64,000 nucleotides of DNA from Streptomyces sp. DG2A-72 (GTDB lineage: Bacteria; Actinomycetota; Actinomycetes; Streptomycetales; Streptomycetaceae), in NCBI RefSeq assembly GCF_030499575.1, contig NZ_JASTLC010000001.1:4116001-4180000 (forward strand), in the 5' to 3' direction. Position numbers and translations under genes: made by a program. Below the pieces are notes generated by a model. That model searched no databases. It saw only the letters and a program-made list of their open reading frames with translations, and was not told the origin of the DNA. How positions within the stretch are numbered: the first letter of the stretch is position 1; the number at the start of each line of letters is the position of its first letter. This document shows positions 1 to 8,609 of this stretch, piece by piece.

Positions 1-90
1 ACGCGCTCGTACCACTTCCGCGAAGTCCACGAAAGCCGTTGATCACCGCAAGTTCCCTGTGGCCACGGCCCGTTCACCGGACGTTCGCTG

Positions 91-1479
91 CTACTTCCCG
101 CCCTTGGCCAGGAAGGCCAGCAGATCCTGCCGTCCGATCACGCCGGTCGGCTTGCCCTCGACCAGGACGATCGCCGCGTCCGCCTTGCCCAGCACGGACA
201 TCAGGTCCGCGACCGGCTCGCCGGAGCCGACCTGCGGCAGCGGCGGGGACATGTGCTTCTCCAGCGGGTCCTCCAGCGAGGCCGTCTTGGTGAACAGCGC
301 GTCGAGCAGCTCCCGTTCGACCACGGAACCGACCACCTCGGCGGCCATCACGTCCGGATGCCCGGCGCCCGGCTTCACGATCGGCATCTGCGAGACGCCG
401 TACTCGCGCAGCACCTCGATGGCCTGGCCGACCGTCTCGTCCGGGTGCATGTGGACGAGGTGGGGGATGGCGCCGTGCTCCTTGTCGTCGAGCACGTCGG
501 CGACGCGGGCGCTGGGGCCCTCGTCCTCCAGGAAGCCGTAGTCGGCCATCCACTCGTCGTTGAAGATCTTGCTGAGGTAGCCGCGTCCGCTGTCGGGCAG
601 CAGGACGACCACGACATCGTCCGGCCCGAGCCGCTCGGCGACCCGCAACGCCGCGACGACGGCCATGCCGCAGGAACCGCCGACCAGCAGCCCCTCCTCC
701 TTGGCCAGCCGCCGGGTCATCTGGAACGAGTCCTTGTCGGAGACCGCCACGATCTCGTCGGCGACCGTCCGGTCGTACGCCGTAGGCCAGAAGTCCTCAC
801 CGACGCCCTCGACGAGATACGGCCGCCCGGATCCGCCCGAGTACACGGACCCCTCGGGGTCGGCGCCGACGACCCGCACCTTGCCGTCACTGACGTCCTT
901 CAGATACCGCCCGGTGCCGGAGATGGTCCCGCCGGTGCCGACGCCGGTCACGAAGTGCGTGATCCGTCCCTCCGTCTGCTCCCACAGCTCGGGGCCGGTG
1001 GAGTGATAGTGCGAGAGGGGGTTGTTGGGGTTGGAGTACTGGTCGGGCTTCCACGCGCCGGGCGTCTCGCGTACGAGGCGGTCGGAGACGTTGTAGTACG
1101 AGTCGGGGTGCTCGGGGTCGACGGCGGTCGGGCATACGACCACCTCCGCGCCGTACGCGCGCAGGACGTTGATCTTGTCGGTGCTCACCTTGTCGGGGCA
1201 CACGAAGATGCACTTGTACCCCTTCTGCTGGGCCACGATGGCCAGCCCCACGCCGGTGTTGCCGCTGGTCGGCTCGACGATCGTGCCGCCGGGCCGCAGC
1301 TCCCCGCTCTTCTCCGCGGCCTCGATCATGCGCAGCGCGATGCGGTCCTTCACCGAGCCGCCCGGGTTGAAGTACTCCACCTTGGCCAGGACGGTGGCCC
1401 TGATGCCCTTGGTGACGTTGTTGAGCCTCACCAGCGGGGTGTTGCCGACGAGACTGATCATCGAGTCGTGGAATTGCAC
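91..1479 (-). CDS. cbs: Cystathionine beta-synthase with C-terminal CBS pair
   Basis: This 462-residue enzyme of the fold-II PLP family condenses serine with homocysteine to cystathionine in reverse transsulfuration. The N-terminal catalytic half opens with SLVGNTPLVRL and has the PLP lysine in GGSVKDR (about K44). The phosphate-binding loop is EPTSGNTGVGLA and a glycine-rich loop GVGTGGTISGTGRYL follows. Residues from about 340 to the end form two CBS repeats (ADVLDDKEHGAIPHLV and VADLMSVLGKADAAIVLVEG), the regulatory module that separates this from plain cysteine synthase. No heme-binding N-terminal extension is present, as is usual in bacteria. The GTG start is supported by CCGGAG seven bases upstream. 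It is divergent from the SGNH hydrolase. A cysteine synthase with CBS domains is the only serious alternative. Confidence 0.93.
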   Translation of the reverse strand: MQFHDSMISLVGNTPLVRLNNVTKGIRATVLAKVEYFNPGGSVKDRIALRMIEAAEKSGELRPGGTIVEPTSGNTGVGLAIVAQQKGYKCIFVCPDKVSTDKINVLRAYGAEVVVCPTAVDPEHPDSYYNVSDRLVRETPGAWKPDQYSNPNNPLSHYHSTGPELWEQTEGRITHFVTGVGTGGTISGTGRYLKDVSDGKVRVVGADPEGSVYSGGSGRPYLVEGVGEDFWPTAYDRTVADEIVAVSDKDSFQMTRRLAKEEGLLVGGSCGMAVVAALRVAERLGPDDVVVVLLPDSGRGYLSKIFNDEWMADYGFLEDEGPSARVADVLDDKEHGAIPHLVHMHPDETVGQAIEVLREYGVSQMPIVKPGAGHPDVMAAEVVGSVVERELLDALFTKTASLEDPLEKHMSPPLPQVGSGEPVADLMSVLGKADAAIVLVEGKPTGVIGRQDLLAFLAKGGK

Positions 1480-1640
1480 CGTTGTCTCCGGATGCTTGCA
1501 AAAGAAGTGGTCGTTATTGGTTCCGCCAGCCTATGACCTTCAGCTTCACCGTAGCGGTCGTTCACTCGCCGTTGAGATTGGGCGACGCCCGGTACGGGGC
1601 AAGCAGTGGATGTACGGCAATGAGGAGGTGGCGGCTACGC

Positions 1641-2660
1641 ATGACGAGCATGTCTAGGGCGCGGGTGGCCCGGCGGATCGCGGCCGGCGCGGCGTACGGG
1701 GGCGGCGGGATCGGCCTGGCCGGCGCCGCGGCCGTGGGGCTGGTGCTGGCGGAGGTACAGCTGGCCAAGCGCCATGTGAACAACGGCACGTCACCCCACC
1801 CGCCGAACGCGGACGGCCGGTACGGCGCCTCCTACACCACCCCTGACTCACCGCCCCTGCGGCTGGCGATGCTGGGCGACTCCACGGCCTCCGGCCAGGG
1901 CGTCCGCCGGGCCGGCCAGACACCGGGCGCGCTGCTCGCCTCCGGTCTCGCGGCGGTGGCGGAACGGCCCGTTGAGCTGCGGAACGTGGCGCTGCCGGGA
2001 GCCTGCTCGGACGACCTGGACCGCCAGGTGACGTTGGTTCTCGCGGACCCGGCGCTTGCGCCAGACGTCTGCGTGATCATGATCGGCGCGAACGACGTGA
2101 CGAACCGGATGCCGCCGACGCGCTCGGTGCGTCATCTCTCGGCGGCGGTACGGCGGCTGCGTACCGCCGGCGCGGAGGTGGTCGTCGGCACCTGCCCCGA
2201 CCTCGGCACGATCGAGCCGGTCCAGCAGCCGTTGCGCTGGCTGGCCCGCCGGGCGTCCCGCCAATTGGCGGCGGCCCAGACGATCGGCACCGTCGAGCAG
2301 GGCGGCCGCACGGTGTCCCTGGGCGACCTGCTGGGCCCCGAGTTCGCGGCGAATCCGCGGGAGCTGTTCGGCCCCGACCACTACCACCCGTCGGCGGAGG
2401 GTTACGCCACCGCCGCCATGGCCGTCCTGCCCACGGTCTGCGCCTCCCTCGGCCTCTGGCCGGCGGAGGAGGAGCGCCCCGACGCTTCCCGCCGCGAGGG
2501 CTTCCTGCCGGTGGCTCGCGCCGCAGCCGAGGCCGCCTCGGAGGCCGGCACGGAGGTCACGGCAGCGATGCCGACGGGACCGCGGGGACCGTGGGCGCTG
2601 CTGAAGCGTCGACGCAGGCGCCGCGTAACAGAGCCGGAGCCGTTGCACACCCCGAGCTGA
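1641..2660 (+). CDS. SGNH/GDSL-family hydrolase with N-terminal membrane anchor
   Basis: The 339-residue product has a positively charged N-terminus followed by a hydrophobic glycine/alanine segment (about residues 15-35), probably a signal anchor. The SGNH esterase blocks follow: block I GDSTASGQGV with the nucleophile serine, block III GAND, and the catalytic Asp/His in DHYHPSAEGY. The family hydrolyses ester bonds in lipids or acylated polysaccharides; the substrate here is unknown. The tail ends in a basic cluster (LLKRRRRRRV). I chose ATG 1641 because GAGGAGG lies twelve bases upstream; ATG 1650 in the same frame is possible. The reading frame is open upstream, but that part has no good ribosome site. 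The stop codon abuts a long palindromic repeat. Confidence 0.85.
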   Translation: MTSMSRARVARRIAAGAAYGGGGIGLAGAAAVGLVLAEVQLAKRHVNNGTSPHPPNADGRYGASYTTPDSPPLRLAMLGDSTASGQGVRRAGQTPGALLASGLAAVAERPVELRNVALPGACSDDLDRQVTLVLADPALAPDVCVIMIGANDVTNRMPPTRSVRHLSAAVRRLRTAGAEVVVGTCPDLGTIEPVQQPLRWLARRASRQLAAAQTIGTVEQGGRTVSLGDLLGPEFAANPRELFGPDHYHPSAEGYATAAMAVLPTVCASLGLWPAEEERPDASRREGFLPVARAAAEAASEAGTEVTAAMPTGPRGPWALLKRRRRRRVTEPEPLHTPS

Positions 2661-2875
2661 TCTCGCCCCCGCCGCCCTTACCCGTCCCATCCCTGGGGGC
2701 TGCGCCCCCAGACCCCCGCTTCGGCCTGAACGGCCTCGTCCTCAAACGCCGGACGGGCTGAAAATCAGCCCCTCCGGCGTTTGAGGAGCGGGGGTCCAGG
2801 GGGCGGAGCCCCCTGGCGGGGTCGAAGGGGCGGAGCCCCTGGAGGATGGGACGGGTAGGGGCGGCGGGGGCGAGA
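2661..2875. repeat. Long palindromic intergenic element, copy 1
   Basis: This is a 215-bp near-perfect inverted repeat. The left 32 bases (from TCTCGCCCCCGCCGCCC) return as reverse complement at 2844-2875 with a single mismatch. Inner arms (GGGGGCTGCGCCCCCAG, CAAACGCCGGACGGGCTG and partners) are nested palindromes. A second copy of the same architecture lies at 35450-35668. It sits between two genes on the same strand and begins directly after the SGNH stop codon. It could act as a bidirectional terminator or be a MITE-like mobile repeat. No coding capacity is apparent. Confidence 0.85.
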
Positions 2876-3000
2876 AAAGCAAGCGCTTAGAAAACTGCGG
2901 CCAGTGTCACACCGCGGCAGACGTGACCGACTCCATACGTACGGGTAACTTCCCAAGCAGCCCAGCCCGCATATCCCGTCCGTACGTCAATGGAGCCGTG

Positions 3001-4218
3001 ATGCCCGAAGCCGTGATCGTCTCGACCGCCCGCTCCCCCATCGGCCGCGCCGGAAAGGGCTCCCTCAAGGACCTGCGCCCGGACGACCTGACCGCCACGA
3101 TCATCCAGGCGGCCCTCGCCAAGGTTCCCGGGCTCGACCCCAGGGACATCGACGACCTGATGCTCGGCTGCGGCCTCCCCGGCGGCGAGCAGGGCCACAA
3201 CCTCGGCCGGATCGTCGCCGTGCAGATGGGCATGGACCACCTCCCCGGCTGCACGATCACCCGCTACTGCTCCTCGTCCCTCCAGACGAGCCGCATGGCC
3301 CTGCACGCCATCAAGGCCGGCGAGGGCGACGTCTTCATCTCGGCCGGTGTCGAGATGGTGTCCCGCTACGCCAACGGCTCCTCGGACATGCCCGGCGCGC
3401 GCAACCCGCTGTTCGCCGACGCCGAGGCCCGCACCGCCGCCGTGGCCGAGTCCGAGGGCTCCACCTGGCACGACCCGCGGGAGAACGGCCACCTCCCCGA
3501 CCCGTACATCGCCATGGGCCAGACCGCCGAGAACCTCGCCCGGGCGAAGGGCATCACCCGCCAGGACATGGACGAGTTCGGCGTCCGCTCGCAGAACCTC
3601 GCCGAGGAAGCCATCAAGAACGGCTTCTGGGAGCGCGAGATCACACCGGTCACCCTCCCGGACGGCACGGTGATCAGCAAGGACGACGGCCCTCGCCCCG
3701 GCGTCACCATGGAGGGCGTGGCGGGCCTGAAGCCGGTCTTCCGCCCCGACGGCCTGGTCACCGCCGGCAACTGCTGCCCCCTGAACGACGGTGCCGCCGC
3801 GGTCGTGATCATGTCCGACACCAAGGCCCGCGAGCTCGGCCTGACCCCCCTCGCCCGCATCGTCTCCACCGGCGTCTCGGGCCTGTCCCCCGAGATCATG
3901 GGCCTCGGCCCGGTGGAGGCCTCCAAGCAGGCCCTCCAGCGCGCCGGCCTCACCATCGACGACATCGACCTGGTCGAGATCAACGAGGCGTTCGCCGCAC
4001 AGGTGATCCCCTCCTACCGCGACCTGGGCATCGACATCGACAAGCTGAACGTCAACGGCGGCGCCATCGCCGTAGGCCACCCCTTCGGCATGACCGGCGC
4101 CCGCATCACCGGCACGCTCATCAACTCCCTCCAGTTCCACGACAAGCAGTTCGGCCTGGAGACGATGTGCGTCGGCGGCGGCCAGGGCATGGCCATGGTC
4201 ATCGAGCGCCTGAGCTGA
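3001..4218 (+). CDS. Thiolase (acetyl-CoA C-acetyltransferase)
   Basis: This 405-residue enzyme is of thiolase-family length. The nucleophile cysteine is in [14 protein letters not shown] (C90), the general-base histidine in [10 protein letters not shown] (about H360) and the second active-site cysteine in MCVGGGQGM (about C390). The motif [11 protein letters not shown] near residue 325 is also typical. It would catalyse reversible cleavage or condensation of acyl-CoA thioesters, in fatty-acid beta-oxidation or acetoacetyl-CoA formation. The sequence cannot tell a biosynthetic from a degradative type. No hydratase/dehydrogenase partner is adjacent. The start ATG 3001 is preceded by GGAG; an in-frame codon at 2923 would add a non-homologous leader. 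A clear intrinsic terminator follows. Confidence 0.93.
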   Translation: MPEAVIVSTARSPIGRAGKGSLKDLRPDDLTATIIQAALAKVPGLDPRDIDDLMLGCGLPGGEQGHNLGRIVAVQMGMDHLPGCTITRYCSSSLQTSRMALHAIKAGEGDVFISAGVEMVSRYANGSSDMPGARNPLFADAEARTAAVAESEGSTWHDPRENGHLPDPYIAMGQTAENLARAKGITRQDMDEFGVRSQNLAEEAIKNGFWEREITPVTLPDGTVISKDDGPRPGVTMEGVAGLKPVFRPDGLVTAGNCCPLNDGAAAVVIMSDTKARELGLTPLARIVSTGVSGLSPEIMGLGPVEASKQALQRAGLTIDDIDLVEINEAFAAQVIPSYRDLGIDIDKLNVNGGAIAVGHPFGMTGARITGTLINSLQFHDKQFGLETMCVGGGQGMAMVIERLS

Positions 4219-4256
4219 ACCCCTGAGTAGTCAACTCACGACCCAGCGTGAGCCTT

Positions 4257-4297
4257 CGGCCCGGAACCCGCGAAACTCCAAGGTTCTGGGCCGTTTT
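4257..4297 (+). terminator. Intrinsic terminator after thiolase
   Basis: Arms CGGCCCGGAACC (4257-4268) and GGTTCTGGGCCG (4282-4293) pair over 12 bp with one G-T wobble, and TTTT follows directly. It lies 39 bp past the thiolase stop. Confidence 0.8.
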
Positions 4298-4490
4298 GTG
4301 ATCCAATCTCCCCCAGGATGTGACCTATCTCCCTCGCGAGAGGGATCTGCGCAGCTCAGAGCCGTTTCACGACGAAACATCAGGCCCAAAGACCTGTCCC
4401 ATTCGTGACGTTACGCACTGACAGCGGGATAGTCCTCCCTTCAAGCTGATGTAGGAAGTCGGGGGTCGACTTTGAACCGGGAGTACGTCA

Positions 4491-5276
4491 GTGAGCGCCA
4501 TGCCGATCGCCTTGCTGCTCACCACGGCCGCCACAGGCGCCGTGGGCGTCGCCGTCCTGCGCACCCTCGTGGTGCTGCGCCGACAGGTCGCGGCCCTGCA
4601 CACCGAGCTGGCCGAGAGCCGCACCACCGCACGCCCGCGCGTGCCCGCCGCCCGCCCCTCCGCCGACGTCGATGAGATACGCGCCGCCGTGGCCGAGGCC
4701 CTCGCCGAGGAGCGCGAGCGCGAGCTGGCCGAGGCGCGCGCCTTCTGGGCCGCCCAGGAGGGCCGTGACACCGACGCGCCGACCCTGCTGGGCCTCTCCG
4801 ACAGCGAGCTGTTCCTGCCCCGCCAGAGCGACTTCGCGGGCCTGGAACCGCTCGAGCCGGTCACCGAGCCGGGCATGGACACCGACGAGTACGCCGGAGA
4901 CTCCCCCGAGTTGGCCGCGGCCCGCCGCCGCCACCCCTCCCACCCGGACTTCGTCCCCGTCCAGTCACCCGTCGTCAACGACCACGAGCGCACCGTAGCC
5001 ACCCTCGAAGAACTCGCCGCCGGCCGCGTAGAACTCACCGACGTCCGCCCCGGCCCCCTCGGCACCCTCGACGTCTACGTCTTCGCCGACGGCACCACCC
5101 TCTGCATGACCCCCGGCCACCGAGAAACAGCAGAACGCCTGGCAACAGCCCTCACCCAGGGCAAAACCCCCGTCCTCCTGGGCGGCTCAGGCATCTCAGG
5201 CGCATACACGCTGACATTCGAGTGCGGCGAGGAAACGGTCTACATCCTGGCGGACAGGGTCATAGCGTCGCTGTAG
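4491..5276 (+). CDS. Conserved hypothetical with N-terminal membrane segment and coiled coil
   Basis: I do not recognise a named family in this 261-residue protein. Residues 3-28 (PIALLLTTAATGAVGVAVL) form one hydrophobic segment. A heptad-like charged stretch follows (about residues 30-90, including EALAEERERELAEARAF), consistent with a coiled coil. The C-terminal 90 residues look globular (VYVFADGTTLCMTPGHRETAERLATAL and a final strand ETVYILADRVIASL). It is probably a membrane-tethered cytoplasmic protein. The GTG start at 4491 has CCGGGAG eight bases upstream. It is monocistronic, between the thiolase terminator and a hairpin repeat. Confidence 0.75.
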   Translation: MSAMPIALLLTTAATGAVGVAVLRTLVVLRRQVAALHTELAESRTTARPRVPAARPSADVDEIRAAVAEALAEERERELAEARAFWAAQEGRDTDAPTLLGLSDSELFLPRQSDFAGLEPLEPVTEPGMDTDEYAGDSPELAAARRRHPSHPDFVPVQSPVVNDHERTVATLEELAAGRVELTDVRPGPLGTLDVYVFADGTTLCMTPGHRETAERLATALTQGKTPVLLGGSGISGAYTLTFECGEETVYILADRVIASL

Positions 5277-5299
5277 CTGGAACACGCCGGGAACTGAAT

Positions 5300-5342
5300 C
5301 GCGCCCCATAGGGGCGCGGGGAACTGCGCGACAAGCCCCCAC
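5300..5342. repeat. Short Streptomyces-type GCGCCCC hairpin repeat
   Basis: GCGCCCC-ATA-GGGGCGC (5301-5317) is a perfect 7-bp hairpin, followed by GGGGAACTGCGCGACAAGCC. This hairpin plus GGGAACTGCGCGAC tail is a family of intergenic repeats common in Streptomyces. It lies between convergent genes and probably serves as a terminator. Confidence 0.75.
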
Positions 5343-5365
5343 ACACCCGCACCCGCCAACGGCAC

Positions 5366-5677
5366 TCAGACGCCCGCCCTCTTCTGCGCCCCCTCCACCA
5401 TCCGCACAGCCTCCTCAACCTCCCCCTCGCTCTGAAGTACGAGCGCCAAGTCATGCACGGCAACGGTGATTTGATCAGCCGCGGCGAACATCCCAGCGTC
5501 CGGCATCTCCCGAGGCTCCACCCCAGGCGCCTCCAAAACCTGCGCCCACCGGGCCAACTCCCTGGCCAACCCCAAAGCCTCAGCGGCAGCGCCCCGCTGC
5601 AACCGACTCTGCGGAGCAGCCCGCAACCGATCGGCAAAGTGATCCACAGCTCGCGTCAAGGGCGTCGTATCAACCAC
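5366..5677 (-). CDS. Small conserved hypothetical, helical
   Basis: This 103-residue, mostly helical, acidic protein starts at GTG. It has no membrane segment and no recognised catalytic motif. Alternating alanine/leucine/arginine stretches (RLRAAPQSRLQRGAAAEALGLARELARW) suggest a helical bundle. It convergently faces the hypothetical at 4491-5276. The protein-like composition and high third-position GC support coding; its function is unknown. Confidence 0.65.
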   Translation of the reverse strand: MVDTTPLTRAVDHFADRLRAAPQSRLQRGAAAEALGLARELARWAQVLEAPGVEPREMPDAGMFAAADQITVAVHDLALVLQSEGEVEEAVRMVEGAQKRAGV

Positions 5678-5779
5678 GCGCCGAGCCTACGCACCTTCCC
5701 CGCACTGTTGCCAACACGCGAACGCTCAGGCACGGTGACCTGAAGGACCGGCTTACATCCCCTGCGTCCGGAGGCGCCG

Positions 5780-6010
5780 ATGTCCCACGTCCTCTCCGAG
5801 GAGACCCACCGCAACCTGCTCGCCCGCATCCCCCATTGCACCGGTCGTGAAGTCTCCGACTGGCTCCGCACCGTCGACGAAGGCCCCGCCCTCTTCCGCT
5901 TCGAGGAGAAGGTCAGCTGGCTCCGGCACGAACACAACCTCGCGTACGGCCACGCGAAGGCGATCATTCACGAGTACGACCTGAGGAGGGCCGCGCGCAA
6001 GTTCTTCTAG
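5780..6010 (+). CDS. DUF4287-type small protein
   Basis: The 76-residue protein has a TGREVSDWLR segment and the closing WLRHEHNLAYGHAKAIIHEYD pattern of the DUF4287 family. These proteins often appear alone or fused to DUF5655 and have no established function. GGAGGCGCCG precedes the ATG. A strong bidirectional hairpin follows immediately. Confidence 0.75.
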   Translation: MSHVLSEETHRNLLARIPHCTGREVSDWLRTVDEGPALFRFEEKVSWLRHEHNLAYGHAKAIIHEYDLRRAARKFF

Positions 6011-6024
6011 GCGCGCACAACGGA

Positions 6025-6054
6025 GAAGGGCCCCGAGCGAACCCGGGGCCCTTC
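6025..6054. terminator. Bidirectional hairpin terminator
   Basis: GAAGGGCCCCG (6025-6035) pairs perfectly with CGGGGCCCTTC (6044-6054) around an 8-base loop, between two convergent genes. Confidence 0.75.
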
Positions 6055-6083
6055 CGCACAACCGACGCAGCTCAGTCGCCGCT

Positions 6084-6995
6084 TCAGTCGGAGCTGTTGA
6101 GGATCGCGATGATCCGCAGGAACTCCATGTAGATCCACACCAGCGTCAGCGTGAGGCCGAAGGCCGCCAGCCACGCCTCCTCACGCGGCGCGCCGTACGC
6201 GATGCCGTCCTCGACCTGCTTGAAGTCCAGGGCGAGGAAGCACGCGCCGAGCAGGATGCCGACGACACCGAAGATGATGCCGAGCGGGCCGCTGCGGAAG
6301 CCGAGGCCGTCGCCGCCGCCGAAGACGGCGAACAGCATGTTGATGACCATCAGCATGATGAAGCCGAGCGCGGCCGCCATCACGAAGCCGTAGAACCGGC
6401 GGTTGACGCGGATCCAGCCTGCCTTGTACGCGATCAGCACGCCGGCGAAGACCGCCATCGTGCCGAGCACGGCCTGCATGGCAGCGCCGCTGGCGATGCG
6501 GTTGTCGACGATGCTCGACAGGACGCCGAGGAATACACCCTCGAACGCCGCGTACGACAGGATCAGCGCCGGCGAGGCCTTGCGCTTGAAGGCCTGGACG
6601 AGGGCCAGGACCATACCGATCAGCGCGGCACCGATGCCGATGCCGTACGACCGGCTGATGTTCGCGTCGTCGACCGGCAGCAGCGCCCAGGCGAGCGCGG
6701 CCGTGACGATCAGAACGCCGAGCGTGGTACCGGTGCGCATGATGACGTCGTCGATCGTCATGCGGCCGGTGGTGACCGGGGCCTGCGGCGGAGCGCCGTG
6801 CTGCAGGTCCTGCTGGGCGTACGGGTTCTGCGCGTAGGGGTTCTGCGCGTACGGGTTGCCGGCTTGCGGCTGCGCGTACGGGTTGCCCTGCGTGCCCACA
6901 GCTGCGCCCCCGGCCTGCGGCGCGGTGTTGAAGCCCGCGTGGCCGTTGTCGCGGCTGAACCCCCGTCGCGAGAAGACCGGGTTGCTGCTCCTCAT
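6084..6995 (-). CDS. Bax inhibitor-1/YccA-family membrane protein
   Basis: This 303-residue protein has a cytoplasmic N-terminus with repeated NPYAQ units (residues about 28-55), followed by roughly seven transmembrane helices. The C-terminal half carries the family-typical EGVFLGVLSS and an aspartate-containing helix (ACFLALDFKQVEDGI). Bacterial relatives are proposed pH-sensitive calcium-leak or stress proteins in the cytoplasmic membrane. I chose ATG 6995 because GGAGGAGTGA lies directly upstream; the frame stays open for another 42 bases without a ribosome site. It is monocistronic, with a terminator downstream. Confidence 0.88.
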   Translation of the reverse strand: MRSSNPVFSRRGFSRDNGHAGFNTAPQAGGAAVGTQGNPYAQPQAGNPYAQNPYAQNPYAQQDLQHGAPPQAPVTTGRMTIDDVIMRTGTTLGVLIVTAALAWALLPVDDANISRSYGIGIGAALIGMVLALVQAFKRKASPALILSYAAFEGVFLGVLSSIVDNRIASGAAMQAVLGTMAVFAGVLIAYKAGWIRVNRRFYGFVMAAALGFIMLMVINMLFAVFGGGDGLGFRSGPLGIIFGVVGILLGACFLALDFKQVEDGIAYGAPREEAWLAAFGLTLTLVWIYMEFLRIIAILNSSD

Positions 6996-7183
6996 TTCAC
7001 TCCTCCATGGCCACCCTGCGTGGCTGCCTTGGCTCAAGAGTAATAGGTAGGCAAAGGATTGACCCTACTGCTTGGGGAGGATCTTTCCCTCGTCGTGCTG
7101 CGCAACACGCTACGCGGGTGCTTGATTCCCGGCACGGGAGGGCCGCACTCATGACCAACCTGCGACATTGGCCTCCCCGCACC

Positions 7184-8359
7184 TCACCCGAACGGAAACC
7201 CCGTGTACCCCTCGGCGAGGTCCGTCTCGGCCGCCCGGGACGCCGCGATCCTCTCCAGCCGCGCCAGCTGGAGCCGGTCCTCGAAGGCGGTGGTGTCGGG
7301 GGCGCGGTGCAGCAGGGTCGTCATGTCGTAGGAGAACCGCTCGGCCTGCCACACGCGCCGCAGACAGGTCTCCGAGTAGGCGTCGAGCCGCTCCGCCGAA
7401 CCGGTCTCCTTCTCGTACGACAGTGCCCGCGCGAAGGTGACGACGTCCCCGACGGCCAGGTTCAGCCCCTTGGCCCCCGTGGGCGGCACGATGTGCGCGG
7501 CGTCCCCGGCGAGGAAGAGCCGCCCGTGCCGCATGGGCTCATGGACGTACGACCGCATGGGCGTGACCGACTTCTGGGTGATCGGCCCGCGCTCCAGCCG
7601 CCAGTCGTCGGCGGTCTCCAAGCGCCGCTCCAGCTCGTCCCAGATCGCCTCGTCGGACCACTCCTGCGTGTCGGTGGCTTCCGGCACTTGGAGGTAGAGC
7701 CGGGATACGGACGGGGAGCGCATGGAGAGAAGGGCGAAGCCGCGGTCGTGGCGGGCGTAGACCAGCTCGTCGTGGGAGGGCGGTACATCGGCGAGGATGC
7801 CGAGCCAGCCGAAGGGGTACGTCCGTTCGAACGTGCGGGTGAGTTCGGCGGGGATCGCCTGCCGGGCCACTCCCCAGAAACCGTCGCAGCCGACGACGTA
7901 CTCGCACTCCAGGACGTCCTCACGCCCCTCGTGCCGGAACCGCACCCGCGGGCTGTCGGTCTCCGCGCCCTCGACGGCCAGCGCCTCGGCGCCGAACAGC
8001 AGCGGGCCGCCCTCCTTGAGCTGGAGGGCGATGAGGTCCTTGCAGACCTCGGTCTGCGCGTACACCATCACGGACCGGCCGCCGGTCAGCTCCGGGAAGT
8101 CGACGCGGTGGCGCCTGCGGTCGAAGCGCAGCTCGATACCGTCGTGCCGCAGCCCCTCCCGGTCCATCCGCTCCCCGGCCCCGGCCGCGCGCAGCACGTC
8201 GACCGTGCCCTGCTCCAGGATCCCGGCCCGCTGCCGCTGCTCCACGTAGGCACGGTCGCGGCTCTCCAGGACGACCGAGTCGATACCGGCGTTGTGGAGC
8301 AGCCGGGCGAGGAGGAGCCCGGCGGGGCCTGCTCCGATGATGCCGACGGTGGTGCGCAT
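7184..8359 (-). CDS. pobA: 4-hydroxybenzoate 3-monooxygenase
   Basis: This 391-residue flavoprotein hydroxylase converts 4-hydroxybenzoate to protocatechuate using NAD(P)H and oxygen, feeding the beta-ketoadipate pathway. The ADP-binding fold is GIIGAGPAGLLLARLL at the N-terminus, and RQRAGILEQGTVDVLR is the typical PobA segment after it. The DG motif is in GCDGFWGVARQAIP and the GD motif in FLAGDAAHIVPPTGAKGLN. The length matches the family (about 394). ATG 8359 follows GGAGAG. A perfect palindrome lies 21 bp upstream of the start. No pca genes are in the window, so it stands alone. Confidence 0.93.
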   Translation of the reverse strand: MRTTVGIIGAGPAGLLLARLLHNAGIDSVVLESRDRAYVEQRQRAGILEQGTVDVLRAAGAGERMDREGLRHDGIELRFDRRRHRVDFPELTGGRSVMVYAQTEVCKDLIALQLKEGGPLLFGAEALAVEGAETDSPRVRFRHEGREDVLECEYVVGCDGFWGVARQAIPAELTRTFERTYPFGWLGILADVPPSHDELVYARHDRGFALLSMRSPSVSRLYLQVPEATDTQEWSDEAIWDELERRLETADDWRLERGPITQKSVTPMRSYVHEPMRHGRLFLAGDAAHIVPPTGAKGLNLAVGDVVTFARALSYEKETGSAERLDAYSETCLRRVWQAERFSYDMTTLLHRAPDTTAFEDRLQLARLERIAASRAAETDLAEGYTGFPFG

Positions 8360-8379
8360 CGATCGCTCTCCGTTTCTCT

Positions 8380-8394
8380 GTTCGCATAGCGAAC
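8380..8394. promoter_or_regulatory. Operator-like palindrome upstream of pobA
   Basis: GTTCGC-ATA-GCGAAC is a perfect 6+3+6 palindrome, 20 bases before the pobA start. IclR-type regulators of aromatic catabolism (PobR, PcaR/PcaU) bind short TTCG/CGAA palindromes, so this is a candidate operator. The regulator is not in the window. Confidence 0.55.
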
Positions 8395-8526
8395 TTTTCT
8401 TCACCATCTCCTGAAACGCGAGTCTCCGACGGCGCAGGCACGAAGTCAACGATCCTGCGATGAACTCTTCAATGGACGGGGCACGAGAAAGCGGTCGCGA
8501 AGGCGGCCCGCGAGAAGGTCGGAAGG

Positions 8527-8609
8527 TGCCCGGAACCGGACTTGAACCGGTACGCCCGCGAGGGGCAGCGAGGTTTAAGCTCGCCGTGTCTGCATTCCAC
8601 CATCCGGGC
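8527..8609 (-). tRNA. bldA: tRNA-Leu(UAA), bldA
   Basis: Read on the minus strand, acceptor GCCCGGA (8609-8603) pairs with TCCGGGC at the 3' end, with discriminator A at 8527. The anticodon stem GCGAG/CTCGC encloses the loop CTTAAAC with anticodon TAA (8577-8575). A long class-II variable arm and the T-loop GGTTCAAGTCC are present. CCA is not encoded. In Streptomyces the only tRNA reading UUA is bldA, which controls development and secondary metabolism through rare TTA codons. I saw no in-frame TTA in the intact genes of this window, judged by eye only. Confidence 0.95.
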
